64,000 bases of DNA, taken from Streptomyces cellostaticus. Lineage in GTDB: Bacteria > Actinomycetota > Actinomycetes > Streptomycetales > Streptomycetaceae. Below the pieces are notes generated by a model. The model was not told the DNA's origin. It did not search any database and worked only from the letters and a program-made list of their open reading frames with translations. The stretch spans positions 613,348 to 677,347 of the forward strand of contig NZ_KQ948015.1 in NCBI RefSeq assembly GCF_001513965.1, in the 5' to 3' direction. How positions within the stretch are numbered: the first letter of the stretch is position 1; every line of letters starts with the position of its first letter. Both the position numbers and the translations under genes were made by a program. Shown in pieces: positions 1-8,247 of this stretch.

Positions 1-121
1 CCGCTCGTCGCACACCCGCCCCGGGGACGGTTCAGGGCAGGTTTTCCGTCTCCCGTGCAGGTCACTCGGTAAGTGCTCGGACCGTTCGCGTCGTACCGCA
101 CCGGGGAGGATCCTCGGTCCT

Positions 122-146
122 GTGTCGGCTGCCGGTACCCGGGTAC
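122..146 (+). promoter_or_regulatory. possible SigB-like promoter of the DUF2795 gene
   Basis: GTGT at 122-125 and GGGTAC at 141-146 are 15 bases apart. This approximates the GTTT-N13-15-GGGTAY pattern of SigB-family stress sigma factors in Streptomyces. The -10 box ends 33 bases before the ATG. The -35 has one mismatch, so this is suggestive only. Confidence 0.3.
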
Positions 147-179
147 GCGGTGCGGGCCCTCTCCCCTCTGGAGGAAGAC

Positions 180-557
180 ATGCAGCGAGGCAGTGACCGG
201 TTGAGCGTCCATCGGGACGACGAGATGAAGCACGAGCTGAAGGGCCTGCTCCAGACCAGGCACCCGACGCGCGTCGAGGAGTGGCACGATCCGGAGCCGG
301 CCGCCGACGACGACCCGGAGGTCTGGAGCGGGCCGGTGGGCGGTCTTGGGGCCCCGGCGTCGCTGGACCGGGCGCGGCTGGAGCTGGCCCGGCACCTGAG
401 CCGGCACGCGTTCCCCGCGAACGCGGGCGAGCTGGCCCGGGCCCTGCGCCGGAGCAACGCACCGGGCTCGCTGGTCGACGCGGTGGCCGGGCTTCCGCGC
501 TCGGCCCGGTACGCCCATGTGCAGCAGCTGGCCGAGGCGCTGGTGGGCGGCGGATGA
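180..557 (+). CDS. DUF2795 domain protein
   Basis: A 125-residue soluble protein. The C-terminal half (a Leu/Arg-rich stretch with FPAN, then a leucine-rich helix ending in VQQLAEAL) matches DUF2795, a small helical domain of unknown biochemical role found in many actinobacterial stress-type genes. The N-terminal half is acidic, low in complexity and probably disordered. The ATG at 180 is chosen over the in-frame GTG at 150 because GGAGG lies at 170-174, at proper spacing. The next gene, on the same strand, is a DJ-1/PfpI protein about 100 bases downstream. A possible SigB-like promoter precedes it. The family call is fairly sure; no function can be given. Confidence 0.75.
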   Translation: MQRGSDRLSVHRDDEMKHELKGLLQTRHPTRVEEWHDPEPAADDDPEVWSGPVGGLGAPASLDRARLELARHLSRHAFPANAGELARALRRSNAPGSLVDAVAGLPRSARYAHVQQLAEALVGGG

Positions 558-660
558 GCCGGGGGCGGCCGGCGGAGATCGGCGCCGACCCGCCCGGGCC
601 GCGCGCCGCCCGTTCCCGACGCCGACCGCCGTACCGCCCGGACAAGGAAGGTGAGGGATC

Positions 661-1203
661 ATGCGTATCGCGTTTCTGGTGGCTCCCCAGGGCGTCGAGC
701 AGATCGAGCTGACCGAGCCGTGGAAGGCGTTGGAGTCCGCGGGCCACGAGCCGGTGCTGGTGTCGACGCGTGCCGGCGAGATCCGGGCGTTCGACCATCT
801 GGACAAGGCGGACGCGTTCCCGGTCGACGACGTCGTCGGCGAGACGTGGGCCGGTTCCTTCGGCGCACTGGTTCTGCCGGGCGGCGTGGCCAGTCCCGAC
901 TTCCTGCGCATGGACCCGGGAGCCGTGGCCTTCGTGAAGGAATTCTTCGTGCGGGGCCGTCCGGTCGCCGCGATCTGCCACGCTCCGTGGACGCTGGTGG
1001 AGGCGGACGTCGTACGCGGCCGGACGCTGACGTCCTGGCCGAGCATCCGGACGGACATCCGCAACGCGGGCGGCACCTGGGTGAACGAGCAGGTGGTGAT
1101 CTGTGCCGACGGCCCGAACAAGCTGGTGACCAGCCGTAAGCCGGACGATCTGAAGGCGTTCTGCGACGCAGTCGTGGAGGTGTTCGCCGCCGAGACGGAC
1201 TGA
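661..1203 (+). CDS. DJ-1/PfpI family protein (type 1 glutamine amidotransferase fold)
   Basis: A 180-residue cytosolic protein matching the full length of the PfpI/YhbO group. The nucleophile elbow AICHAPW carries the expected Cys-His pair, and the upstream LVLPGG strand-loop provides the acidic/oxyanion part of the fold. Family members act as stress chaperones, deglycase-like enzymes or cysteine peptidases; which applies here cannot be read from sequence. The ATG is preceded by AAGGTGAGG at good spacing. It follows the DUF2795 gene on the same strand and is convergent with the DUF6158 gene, 30 bases downstream. The stress-type company fits a protective role, which is inference. Confidence 0.85.
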   Translation: MRIAFLVAPQGVEQIELTEPWKALESAGHEPVLVSTRAGEIRAFDHLDKADAFPVDDVVGETWAGSFGALVLPGGVASPDFLRMDPGAVAFVKEFFVRGRPVAAICHAPWTLVEADVVRGRTLTSWPSIRTDIRNAGGTWVNEQVVICADGPNKLVTSRKPDDLKAFCDAVVEVFAAETD

Positions 1204-1233
1204 CACCCCCGCAATCTTTCGCGTGCGGCCGCC

Positions 1234-1491
1234 TCAGGTGCCGGACGTGTCCGGAGTCGCCGCCTCGCCGCAGCAGCGCTCGCGGGCGCCCTCGCGGGTG
1301 CGGCCCGCACTGACCAGGCGGCGCGGGTTGCGCCGCAGGTACTCGCCCTCGAGCTGTGCCATGCGCTCGTTGTGGGCCCGCAGCGCGTCGTTCGAGCCGT
1401 ACAGGAGGGTGTCGTGGCGCGTGCGGTGGATCGTCTCCAGCTCTTTCATGAGCTGCTGGTCGTCCAGTCGGCTGGGGTCGACTCCGGTCAT
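1234..1491 (-). CDS. DUF6158 family small protein
   Basis: An 85-residue charged, helical protein opening MTGVDPSRLDD, with a HRTRHDTL stretch and an EYLRRNP segment. This matches the small actinobacterial family I know as DUF6158, of unknown function. The frame stays open upstream. The ATG at 1491 is preferred because family members start with MTGVDP; an ATG at 1521 is possible. No membrane segment or metal site is visible. It is convergent with the DJ-1/PfpI gene. The upstream neighbour, an ABC-F ATPase, lies on the same strand about 160 bases away, so co-transcription is possible but not shown. Confidence 0.6.
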   Translation of the reverse strand: MTGVDPSRLDDQQLMKELETIHRTRHDTLLYGSNDALRAHNERMAQLEGEYLRRNPRRLVSAGRTREGARERCCGEAATPDTSGT

Positions 1492-1648
1492 GGTGGTGCC
1501 CCGCTCGTCGTGTTCGTTCATCCGGTTCGGGTACCCACCCGGACTGCACTGTCCCCGAGCGTTTCCGGGAGGGAGCCGTGGAGCTCGCGTTCCTTCAGTC
1601 CACTGTACGAACATCCGGCTCCCCGGGCCCTCCGGCGGAGCCACCGGG

Positions 1649-3268
1649 TCACCGGGCCCGTTCCACGCGGCGTTCGTCCCAGACCGGCTCGGGGGTCTCG
1701 CGGACGCGGCCGTCGCTGCCGAAGACCAGGAAGCGGTCGAAGGAGCGGGCGAACCAGCGGTCGTGGGTGACCGCCAGGACCGTGCCCTCGAAGGCCTCCA
1801 GGCCCTCCTGGAGGGCCTCGGCGGACTCCAGGTCGAGGTTGTCGGTGGGCTCGTCCAGCAGCAGGGCGGTGACGCCCTGGAGTTCCAGCAGGAGGATCTG
1901 GAAGCGGGCCTGCTGGCCGCCGGAGAGCCGGTCGAAGGACTGTTCGGCCTGGCCCGTCAGCTCGTAGCGGCGCAGCCGGGACATGGCCGCGCCCCGGTCC
2001 TGGGAGTGTTCCTTCCACAGGATGTCGAGGAGGGTACGGCCCTGCAGCTCGGGGTGGGCGTGGGTCTGCGCGAAGTGGCCGGGGACGACCCGCGCGCCGA
2101 GCTTCCACTCCCCCGTGTGCGCCACGTCCTCCCCGGCGAGCAGCCTGAGGAAGTGCGACTTGCCCGAGCCGTTGGAGCCGAGCACGGCGACCCGTTCGCC
2201 GTAGAAGACCTCCAGGTCGAAGGGGTTCATCAGGCCGGTCAGCCCGAGCCCCTTGCAGGTGACGGCCCTGATGCCGGTGCGGCCGCCCTTCAGGCGCATG
2301 GTGATGTCCTGCTCGCGCGGCGGCTCGGGCGGCGGGCCGGCCTCCTCGAACTTGCGCAGCCTGGTCTGCGCGGCCCGGTAGCGGGAGGCCAGGTCGGCGC
2401 TGTTCTCGGCTGCCTGTCGGAGCGTGAGGACCAGCTTCTTCAGCTGGGCGTGCTTCTCGTCCCAGCGGCGGCGCAACTCCTCGAAGCGGGCGAAGCGTTC
2501 GCGGCGGGCCTCGTGGTAGGTGGCGAAGCCGCCGCCGTGCACCCAGGCGTCGGCGCCGCCCGGGCCGGGCTCCACGGAGACGATCTTCTCGGCGGCACGG
2601 GCGAGGAGTTCACGGTCGTGGGAGACGAACAGGACCGTCTTGCGGGTCTCCTTCAGCTGCTGTTCCAGCCATCGTTTGCCGGGCACGTCCAGGTAGTTGT
2701 CCGGCTCGTCCAGCAGCAGCACCTCGTCGGTGCCGCGCAGCAGGGCCTCCAGGACGAGGCGTTTCTGCTCGCCGCCGGAGAGCGTGCGCACCTGCCGCCA
2801 CTGGGCCCGCTCGTACGGCATGCCGAGCGCGGCGGTGGTGCACATGTCCCACAGGGTCTCGGCCTCGTAGCCGCGTGCCTCCGCCCAGTCGGCGAGGGCC
2901 TGCGCGTAGGTCAGCTGGGCGGCCTCGTCGTCGACGGTCATGATGGCGTGCTCGGCCGTGTCGACCGCCTCGGCCGCCTCGCGGATGCGGGGCGGGGCGA
3001 CGGAGACCAGCAGGTCGCGTACGGTCGTCTCGTCGCGTACGGAGCCCACGAACTGGCGCATCACGCCGAGGCCGCCGCTGACGGTGACGCCGCCGCCGTG
3101 CGGTTTCAGCTCGCCGGAGATCAGCCGGAGCAGGGTCGTCTTGCCGGCGCCGTTCGGCCCGACCAGGGCGACGGCGGCGCCTTCACCGACCCGGAAGGAG
3201 ACATCGCCGAGCAGCGCCCTCCCGTCGGGGAGGTAGTACTCGAGGTGCGCGGCTTCCAGATGTCCCAT
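1649..3268 (-). CDS. ABC-F family ATPase
   Basis: A 539-residue soluble protein with two ABC ATPase domains in one chain and no membrane segments, the ABC-F layout. The first domain has GPNGAGKTT near residue 37 and signature LSGGEQKR; the second has GSNGSGKS and signature LSGGQQAR followed by LLLDEPTDNLD. A charged helical linker lies between them (about residues 240-320). ABC-F proteins bind the ribosome E site and act in translation or, in some lineages, antibiotic protection. Nothing adjacent suggests a linked antibiotic, so a housekeeping translation role is as likely as resistance. The ATG at 3268 lacks a clear Shine-Dalgarno; a CAGAAT hexamer 8 bases upstream hints at a leaderless transcript. 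Confidence 0.88.
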   Translation of the reverse strand: MGHLEAAHLEYYLPDGRALLGDVSFRVGEGAAVALVGPNGAGKTTLLRLISGELKPHGGGVTVSGGLGVMRQFVGSVRDETTVRDLLVSVAPPRIREAAEAVDTAEHAIMTVDDEAAQLTYAQALADWAEARGYEAETLWDMCTTAALGMPYERAQWRQVRTLSGGEQKRLVLEALLRGTDEVLLLDEPDNYLDVPGKRWLEQQLKETRKTVLFVSHDRELLARAAEKIVSVEPGPGGADAWVHGGGFATYHEARRERFARFEELRRRWDEKHAQLKKLVLTLRQAAENSADLASRYRAAQTRLRKFEEAGPPPEPPREQDITMRLKGGRTGIRAVTCKGLGLTGLMNPFDLEVFYGERVAVLGSNGSGKSHFLRLLAGEDVAHTGEWKLGARVVPGHFAQTHAHPELQGRTLLDILWKEHSQDRGAAMSRLRRYELTGQAEQSFDRLSGGQQARFQILLLELQGVTALLLDEPTDNLDLESAEALQEGLEAFEGTVLAVTHDRWFARSFDRFLVFGSDGRVRETPEPVWDERRVERAR

Positions 3269-3310
3269 GAAGAGGCATTCTGTGGGGCGCCCCCGACCTG
3301 GGGCAAACCC

Positions 3311-4021
3311 TTATCGGTCCTGGGGCGGCCGCCGGCCGGCGCCGGGTCCGGCGGCGGCCGGGAGCGGGCCGGCCGCGTCCAGGGGCTCTCCGGCCGGGCC
3401 GCCCTCGCCCGCCGGTACGACGGTGGCGCCGGCCCAGGACAGTGCCTCGAAGCCGTCGGACGGGGAGCCCTCCAGGATCACCACGCCGGTGTTCTCCAGC
3501 GGGCGCAGGGCGGCGAAGGCCACGTCGACGTTGCCGGCGCGGGCGGCGGTCCACATGCGGATGGCGGCGCCGTGGCTGATCATGGCGACGCTCCCGGCGC
3601 CGCTCGCGGCGGCCTCGGCGATCACGGCGTCGTACCGGGCCAGGGCCTCCGCGCCGCTCTCCCCTCCCGGCATGCGCAGCCCGGTGTCCCCGGCCGCCCA
3701 GGCGAAGATCGTCTTCATGTAGAGATGCCCCTGTGCGGAGTCGCCGGGCACCATCTCCAGGTCGCCCGCGGACACCTCCCGGATGCCGTCCCGGACGATC
3801 ACCTCAAGACCGCGGGCGGCGGCCAGCGGGGCGGCCGTCAGCCGGGTGCGGACGAGCGTGGAGGCATAGACGGCCTCGATGGCCTCACCCGCGAGCACCT
3901 CGGGCAGGGCGGCGGCCTGTCGCTCCCCGAGCGGGGTCAGACCGGGCCCGGGTACGGCGGTGTCCAGCAGGAAGCCGGCATTGGACGGGGTCTGGCCGTG
4001 GCGGACGAGGAGCAGGCGCAT
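3311..4021 (-). CDS. histidine phosphatase family protein
   Basis: A 236-residue protein starting MRLLLVRHGQTPSN, where RHG carries the phosphorylated histidine of the phosphoglycerate-mutase/histidine-phosphatase superfamily. The second catalytic His is in ISHGAAIR (about residue 150). The substrate cannot be predicted; actinobacterial relatives include broad phosphatases and phosphoserine/sugar phosphatases. The start is supported by GAGAGGA about 8 bases upstream. The C-terminal ~35 residues are Pro/Gly/Ala-rich and probably disordered. It is divergent from the PAP2/diacylglycerol-kinase gene with only 70 bases between starts, so the two share a promoter region. Confidence 0.85.
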   Translation of the reverse strand: MRLLLVRHGQTPSNAGFLLDTAVPGPGLTPLGERQAAALPEVLAGEAIEAVYASTLVRTRLTAAPLAAARGLEVIVRDGIREVSAGDLEMVPGDSAQGHLYMKTIFAWAAGDTGLRMPGGESGAEALARYDAVIAEAAASGAGSVAMISHGAAIRMWTAARAGNVDVAFAALRPLENTGVVILEGSPSDGFEALSWAGATVVPAGEGGPAGEPLDAAGPLPAAAGPGAGRRPPQDR

Positions 4022-4091
4022 GCGGGGTTCCTCTCACTCGATCGCACCACCGACGCACGAGAAACGGCGACTTCAGGGTACTCGCCCGGGC

Positions 4092-5579
4092 ATGAGCCCA
4101 GACGTCGACCTCACTGTCCCGAAGCCCGGGCGGCACGCGCTGCGCGACCGGCTGCTCGCTCTGGACGGCCGCCTCTTCGAGAGGGCCGCCGAGTGGCACT
4201 GGCCGGGTGCCGAGCGCGTGTTGCCGCGGCTGAGCCGCAGCGCCAATCACGGCGTGTTGTGGTTCGCGACGGCGGCCGCCATGAGCGCGAGCCGTACGCC
4301 GCGGGCCCGGCGGGCCGCCTCCCGCGCGATCGCCTCCCTGAGCCTGGCCTCCCTGACCATCAACACCCTCGGCAAGCGGTCGGTGCGCCGCGCGCGGCCG
4401 GTTCTGGACCCGGTGCCGCTGGTGCGGCAGCTGAAGCGGCAGCCGGTCACCACCTCGTTCCCGTCGGGTCACGCGGCGTCGGCGGCCGCGTTCGCGACCG
4501 GTGTCGCCCTCGAGTCGCCGGCCTGGGGGGCGGTGGTGGCGCCGGTGGCGTTCTCCGTGGCCATGTCCCGCGTCTACACGGGGGTGCACTTCCCGAGCGA
4601 TGTGCTCGCGGGGGCGGCACTGGGCGCGGGCGCCGCGTTCGCCGTGCGGGCTCTGCTGCCGGCCCGCACCCAGGTCGTGCCGGCCGAGCGGTCGCGGGCC
4701 GCGGCGCCTGCCCTGCCCGGGGGCGAGGGTCTGGTGGTCGTCGCCAACCGCGCCTCGGGCACCTGCGAGCGGGTGCGTGTGCTGCGTCGGGCGCTGCCCG
4801 GTGCGGAGCTCCTGGAGTGTGAACCCCAGGACACGGAGGCCGAGTTGGAGAAGGCGGCCGCGCGGGCACGGGCGCTCGGGGTGTGCGGGGGCGACGGGAC
4901 GGTGAACGCGGCGGCCGCGGTCGCGCTGCGGCACGGCCTGCCCCTCGCGGTGCTGCCCGGCGGCACGCTCAACCACTTCGCCCACGACCTCGGGGTGGAG
5001 GACGAGCGCACGACGGCCGGTGCCGTGCAGCGGGGCGAGGCGGTCCGGGTGGACGTGGGCCGGTTCACCGCCGGAGACCTGGAGGGCGTCTTCCTGAACA
5101 CGCTGAGTCTGGGCGTCTATCCGGAGCTGGTGCGCATCCGGGAGCGCTGGTCGCCCCGGATCGGCGGCTGGCCGGCCGGGGTGCTCGGCGCGTTGCGGGT
5201 GCTGCGCGCGGACCGGCATCCGCTGGAGGCCGAACTCGGCGGACGGCGCCGCCCGTTGTGGCTGCTGTTCGTGGGCAACGGCATCTACCACCGGATGGGG
5301 CTCGCGCCCGGCCGCCGGACCGGCCTGGCGGACGGGCTGCTGGACGTGCGGGTCGTGCACGGCAGCCGCAGGCCCGCGCTGCGGCTGCTGGCGGCCGCAG
5401 CGGCGGGCCCGCTCACCCGTTCCCCGGCCCATGCGGCGGTGCAGGTGAAGCGGCTGCGGCTGACCGGTCTCGCGCCGGGGACACCGCTGGCGTACGACGG
5501 GGAGGTCACCGAGGTGCGGGGGGAGGTGCTGGTCGAGAAGCTGCCGGGGGCCCTGACGGTCTACCGGCCGCTGCCCTGA
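4092..5579 (+). CDS. PAP2 phosphatase / diacylglycerol kinase fusion protein
   Basis: A 495-residue protein with two lipid-related enzyme parts. Residues ~30-200 form a PAP2 (phosphatidate phosphatase-like) domain with its three motifs: a KRSVRRARP-type segment, PSGHAAS and SRVYTGVHFPSD. From ~215 a diacylglycerol-kinase/sphingosine-kinase catalytic domain follows, with GGDGTVN and a LPGGTLNHFAHDLG loop. The two activities are formally opposite (dephosphorylating phosphatidate versus phosphorylating diacylglycerol), so the chain could balance phosphatidate or act on a polyprenyl or glycolipid phosphate. The PAP2 part has hydrophobic helices, placing it at the membrane. The start is the only ATG aligning with the PAP2 N-terminus; its ribosome site is weak. 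Confidence 0.85.
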   Translation: MSPDVDLTVPKPGRHALRDRLLALDGRLFERAAEWHWPGAERVLPRLSRSANHGVLWFATAAAMSASRTPRARRAASRAIASLSLASLTINTLGKRSVRRARPVLDPVPLVRQLKRQPVTTSFPSGHAASAAAFATGVALESPAWGAVVAPVAFSVAMSRVYTGVHFPSDVLAGAALGAGAAFAVRALLPARTQVVPAERSRAAAPALPGGEGLVVVANRASGTCERVRVLRRALPGAELLECEPQDTEAELEKAAARARALGVCGGDGTVNAAAAVALRHGLPLAVLPGGTLNHFAHDLGVEDERTTAGAVQRGEAVRVDVGRFTAGDLEGVFLNTLSLGVYPELVRIRERWSPRIGGWPAGVLGALRVLRADRHPLEAELGGRRRPLWLLFVGNGIYHRMGLAPGRRTGLADGLLDVRVVHGSRRPALRLLAAAAAGPLTRSPAHAAVQVKRLRLTGLAPGTPLAYDGEVTEVRGEVLVEKLPGALTVYRPLP

Positions 5580-5716
5580 ACCACCTCAAGTCCTCCAGTC
5601 CACAGTCCACATCCTGAAACGGTAGTCTCACCATTCGGCATGCGCGCGTACCGTGGGACGTGCCGCAGGACGGGGTCGCCGGCCCCGGAACGGGTACGAC
5701 GAGGAGGGGCACAGCC

Positions 5717-6553
5717 ATGCCGAAAGCGCAGGAGACCGCCGTCTACACGCACGGGCACCACGAGTCGGTGCTGCGGTCGCACACCTGGCGGACCGCCGCC
5801 AACTCCGCGGCCTATCTGCTCGGTTCACTGAAGCCCCACATGAAGATCCTGGACATCGGCTGCGGACCGGGCACCATCACCGCCGACCTGGCGGAACTGG
5901 TTCCCGACGGCCGGGTCACCGGCGTCGACCAGGCGCCGGGAATCCTGGAGCAGGCCCGGGAGACCGCTGCCGCGCGCGGTCTGGGCAACGTGGACTTCGC
6001 GGTCGCCGACGTGCACGCCCTGGACTACCCCGACGACACCTTCTGCGTGGTCCACGCCCATCAGGTGCTCCAGCACGTCGGCGACCCGGTGCAGGCGCTG
6101 CGCGAGATGCGCCGGGTGACGAAGCCGGGCGGGTTCATCGCCGTACGCGACGCGGACTACGCGGCGATGACCTGGTATCCGGCGGTGCCGGGCCTGGACG
6201 ACTGGCTGGACCTGTACGAGCGGGTCGCCCGGGCCAACGGTGGCGAGCCCGACGCCGGGCGCCGGCTGAAGGCCTGGGCGCTGGCCGCGGGCCTCACGGA
6301 CATCACGGCCACCTCCGGCACCTGGACGTTCGCCGCACCGGAGGAGCGGACCTGGTGGAGCGGGCTGTGGGCGGACCGGACCCTCGCCTCGGCCTACGCC
6401 GAGCGGGCCGCCCAGGGCGGTCACGCGACGCCGGAGCAGCTGCGGGCGGTGTCCGAGGCCTGGCGGGAGTGGGGCCGGCGGGAGGACGGCTGGTTCACGG
6501 TGGTGCACGGCGAGATCCTGTGCCGCAAAGAGGTCACCGGTCCTCGCGGGTGA
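5717..6553 (+). CDS. class I SAM-dependent methyltransferase
   Basis: A 278-residue soluble protein with a Rossmann methyltransferase core: motif I ILDIGCGPGTIT near residue 50, an acidic residue at the end of strand 2 (VTGVDQA) and a post-motif HQVLQHVGDP that resembles UbiE/arsenite-type enzymes. The methyl acceptor is unknown. The ATG at 5717 is preceded by GAGGAGGGG, which rules out the open frame further upstream. Its last 20 bases overlap the 3' end of the opposite-strand GvpL/F gene, so the two are convergent and cannot share a terminator hairpin. It is monocistronic. The specific reaction is not assignable. Confidence 0.82.
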   Translation: MPKAQETAVYTHGHHESVLRSHTWRTAANSAAYLLGSLKPHMKILDIGCGPGTITADLAELVPDGRVTGVDQAPGILEQARETAAARGLGNVDFAVADVHALDYPDDTFCVVHAHQVLQHVGDPVQALREMRRVTKPGGFIAVRDADYAAMTWYPAVPGLDDWLDLYERVARANGGEPDAGRRLKAWALAAGLTDITATSGTWTFAAPEERTWWSGLWADRTLASAYAERAAQGGHATPEQLRAVSEAWREWGRREDGWFTVVHGEILCRKEVTGPRG

Positions 6554-7202
6554 ACTCCCCGGTGAAGGAATAGGCGGCCCAGGGGCCGGTGAGTTCCACC
6601 CGGATTCCGGGCGACTCGCCCTTCGTACGGTCCACCAGTTCCACGAATTCCTCGGACTCGGCCCGCGACACCAGATAGGCCGCGTCGAGCACGTTCCGGC
6701 CCGGCGCCTCGGAATGCGGGGGCTGCGGCGGGTACAGCCGGACCTCCTCGGCATGCCGGGAGAGGCGCTCGTGCAGGGTCCGGGCGTAGGTCTCGTCGGC
6801 CCGCTCGCTTTCGGCGTACGCCCTCACGCCCCACTCCACCCGGCCCTCCAGCCGGTCGAGGGTGTGCCGGAAGTCGTCCTCGCGGGCCTCGATCATCGTC
6901 CGGACCCCGCTGTCGTCCCGGAAGACGGTGGCGGGCCGCAGCGGCAGCGGGGTGGTGACGGTGGTGAGCGCGTCGATCACGCCCTGGTGGGCCCGGGCGG
7001 TGGCGGCCAGCCAGTCGTGGTCCGCCAGGCGGGCCCGCAGGGCCTCCTCGCAGAAGTCGCCCTCCGGGACCGTACTGACGACCGCGACCAGCCCGTGGTG
7101 GTGCAGCAGCGCGGGCGGCGCGCCCCCGACGCCCGTCAGCTGGGCCTGCAGGGGCGCTCCGAGGGGGCGGCAGACGGCGTAGACGTAGCGCAGTCCGGTC
7201 AT
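6534..7202 (-). CDS. GvpL/GvpF family gas vesicle protein (solitary)
   Basis: A 222-residue protein beginning MTGLRYVYAVCRP, with LTTVTTPLPLRPATVF and a C-terminal VELTGPWAAYSFTGEF. These are the hallmarks of GvpL/GvpF, accessory structural proteins of gas vesicles. The start is well fixed by AGGAGG 6 bases upstream. No gvpA, gvpG, gvpJ, gvpK, gvpS or gvpO gene lies in the window, so gas vesicles cannot be made from this locus alone. It may be an orphan left from a gvp cluster, or may have a separate role. As I recall, S. coelicolor has a gvp cluster near its homologues of the next genes, which would fit a remnant. Confidence 0.85.
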   Translation of the reverse strand: MTGLRYVYAVCRPLGAPLQAQLTGVGGAPPALLHHHGLVAVVSTVPEGDFCEEALRARLADHDWLAATARAHQGVIDALTTVTTPLPLRPATVFRDDSGVRTMIEAREDDFRHTLDRLEGRVEWGVRAYAESERADETYARTLHERLSRHAEEVRLYPPQPPHSEAPGRNVLDAAYLVSRAESEEFVELVDRTKGESPGIRVELTGPWAAYSFTGEFTREDR

Positions 7203-7293
7203 GGGGCCTCCTAAGGCACACGGCCGGCTTCCAGTCGATCCCATCTGCTCCGACTTGTCGACCGAGACGCCGGACACTGCGCGTCCGGGCTGG

Positions 7294-8247
7294 TCAGCGC
7301 AGGGACGCGAGGCGGCGGCGGGCCGGGTCCAGGGCGCGGCCGCGGGCCGCAAGGCCGCCCCAGGGGTCGGTGCGGGCCTGGCCGACGGCGTCGGCGACGG
7401 CGACGGCGACGGTCCAGCGGCGGGCGTCGACACCGGGGTCGTCCACCTGGTCCCAGCTGAGCGGCACCGCGACGGGGGCGCCGGGCAGGGCGCGCACGCT
7501 GTAGGGGGCGACGGCCGTCTGTGCGTAGGCGTTGCGCTGCACGTCGAGGTAGAGGCGGTCGCCGCGGTCGTCCTTGCGGGCGGCCGTGGTGAGCCGGTCC
7601 GGGTGCGCTCTTTGCGCGAACTCGGCGACTTCGTGGGCGAACGGGCGGACCTCGTCGAAGTCGTGGCGTCCGTTCAGCGGCACGACGAGGTGGAGTCCGC
7701 GCGAGCCGGTGGTCATCGGCGCGGCGGGCAGGCCGAGTTCGTCCAGCAGCTCGTGGAGCCATCCGGCGGCCTGCCGGACGGGCGCGAAGTCGTCGCCGGG
7801 AGGGTCGAGGTCGAAGACCAGCCGGTCGGGGTGGTCGGGGCCGCCGGCCCGGTCGGTGCGGGAGAGCCAGCGGTGCAGGGTGAGACAGGCCTGGTCGGCG
7901 AGGTAGACGAGGGTGGCGGTGTCGTCGCACACGACGTGCGTCACCGTGCCGCCCTCCTTGGCGACCTCGGCCCGGGTGATCCAGTCCGGGTAGTCGTCCG
8001 GGGTGTTCTTCTGCATGAACCGGGCCCCGTCCAGGCCGTCCGGATGCCGTTCCAGCATCAGCGGACGGCCCCGCAGGTGCGGCAGCAGGTACCGGGCGAC
8101 GGACCGGTAGTAGTCGGCGAGGTCGCCCTTGGTGTACTCCTTCGCGTCCTGCGTGCCCGGGAAGAGCACCTTCCCGGGCCGCTGGATCTCCACCGTGCGG
8201 CGGCCGGCCCGGATCGGGCGCACCCCGTCGTCGGGGTCGGCGGTCAT
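7294..8247 (-). CDS. LigD-type polymerase/primase domain protein
   Basis: A 317-residue protein covering only the polymerase (primase-polymerase) domain of bacterial NHEJ ligase LigD. Landmarks are the IQRPGKVLFP start, LMLERHPDG, VFDLDPPGD with metal-binding aspartates, and TTGSRGLHLVVPL. No ligase or nuclease domain is attached and no ku gene is in the window. Family members fill gaps with ribonucleotides during double-strand break repair. Its start overlaps the stop of the transketolase gene by 4 bases (8244-8247), so it is the last gene of an operon with transketolase and an NDH-2-like oxidoreductase. That pairing has no obvious metabolic logic but may reflect stress or stationary-phase co-regulation. 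Confidence 0.88.
   Translation of the reverse strand: MTADPDDGVRPIRAGRRTVEIQRPGKVLFPGTQDAKEYTKGDLADYYRSVARYLLPHLRGRPLMLERHPDGLDGARFMQKNTPDDYPDWITRAEVAKEGGTVTHVVCDDTATLVYLADQACLTLHRWLSRTDRAGGPDHPDRLVFDLDPPGDDFAPVRQAAGWLHELLDELGLPAAPMTTGSRGLHLVVPLNGRHDFDEVRPFAHEVAEFAQRAHPDRLTTAARKDDRGDRLYLDVQRNAYAQTAVAPYSVRALPGAPVAVPLSWDQVDDPGVDARRWTVAVAVADAVGQARTDPWGGLAARGRALDPARRRLASLR

Noticed and set aside
1223..4822. A 1199-codon open frame on the plus strand
   Set aside because: It is antisense to the ABC-F and histidine-phosphatase genes, has no recognisable domain, and arises from high GC at third positions.
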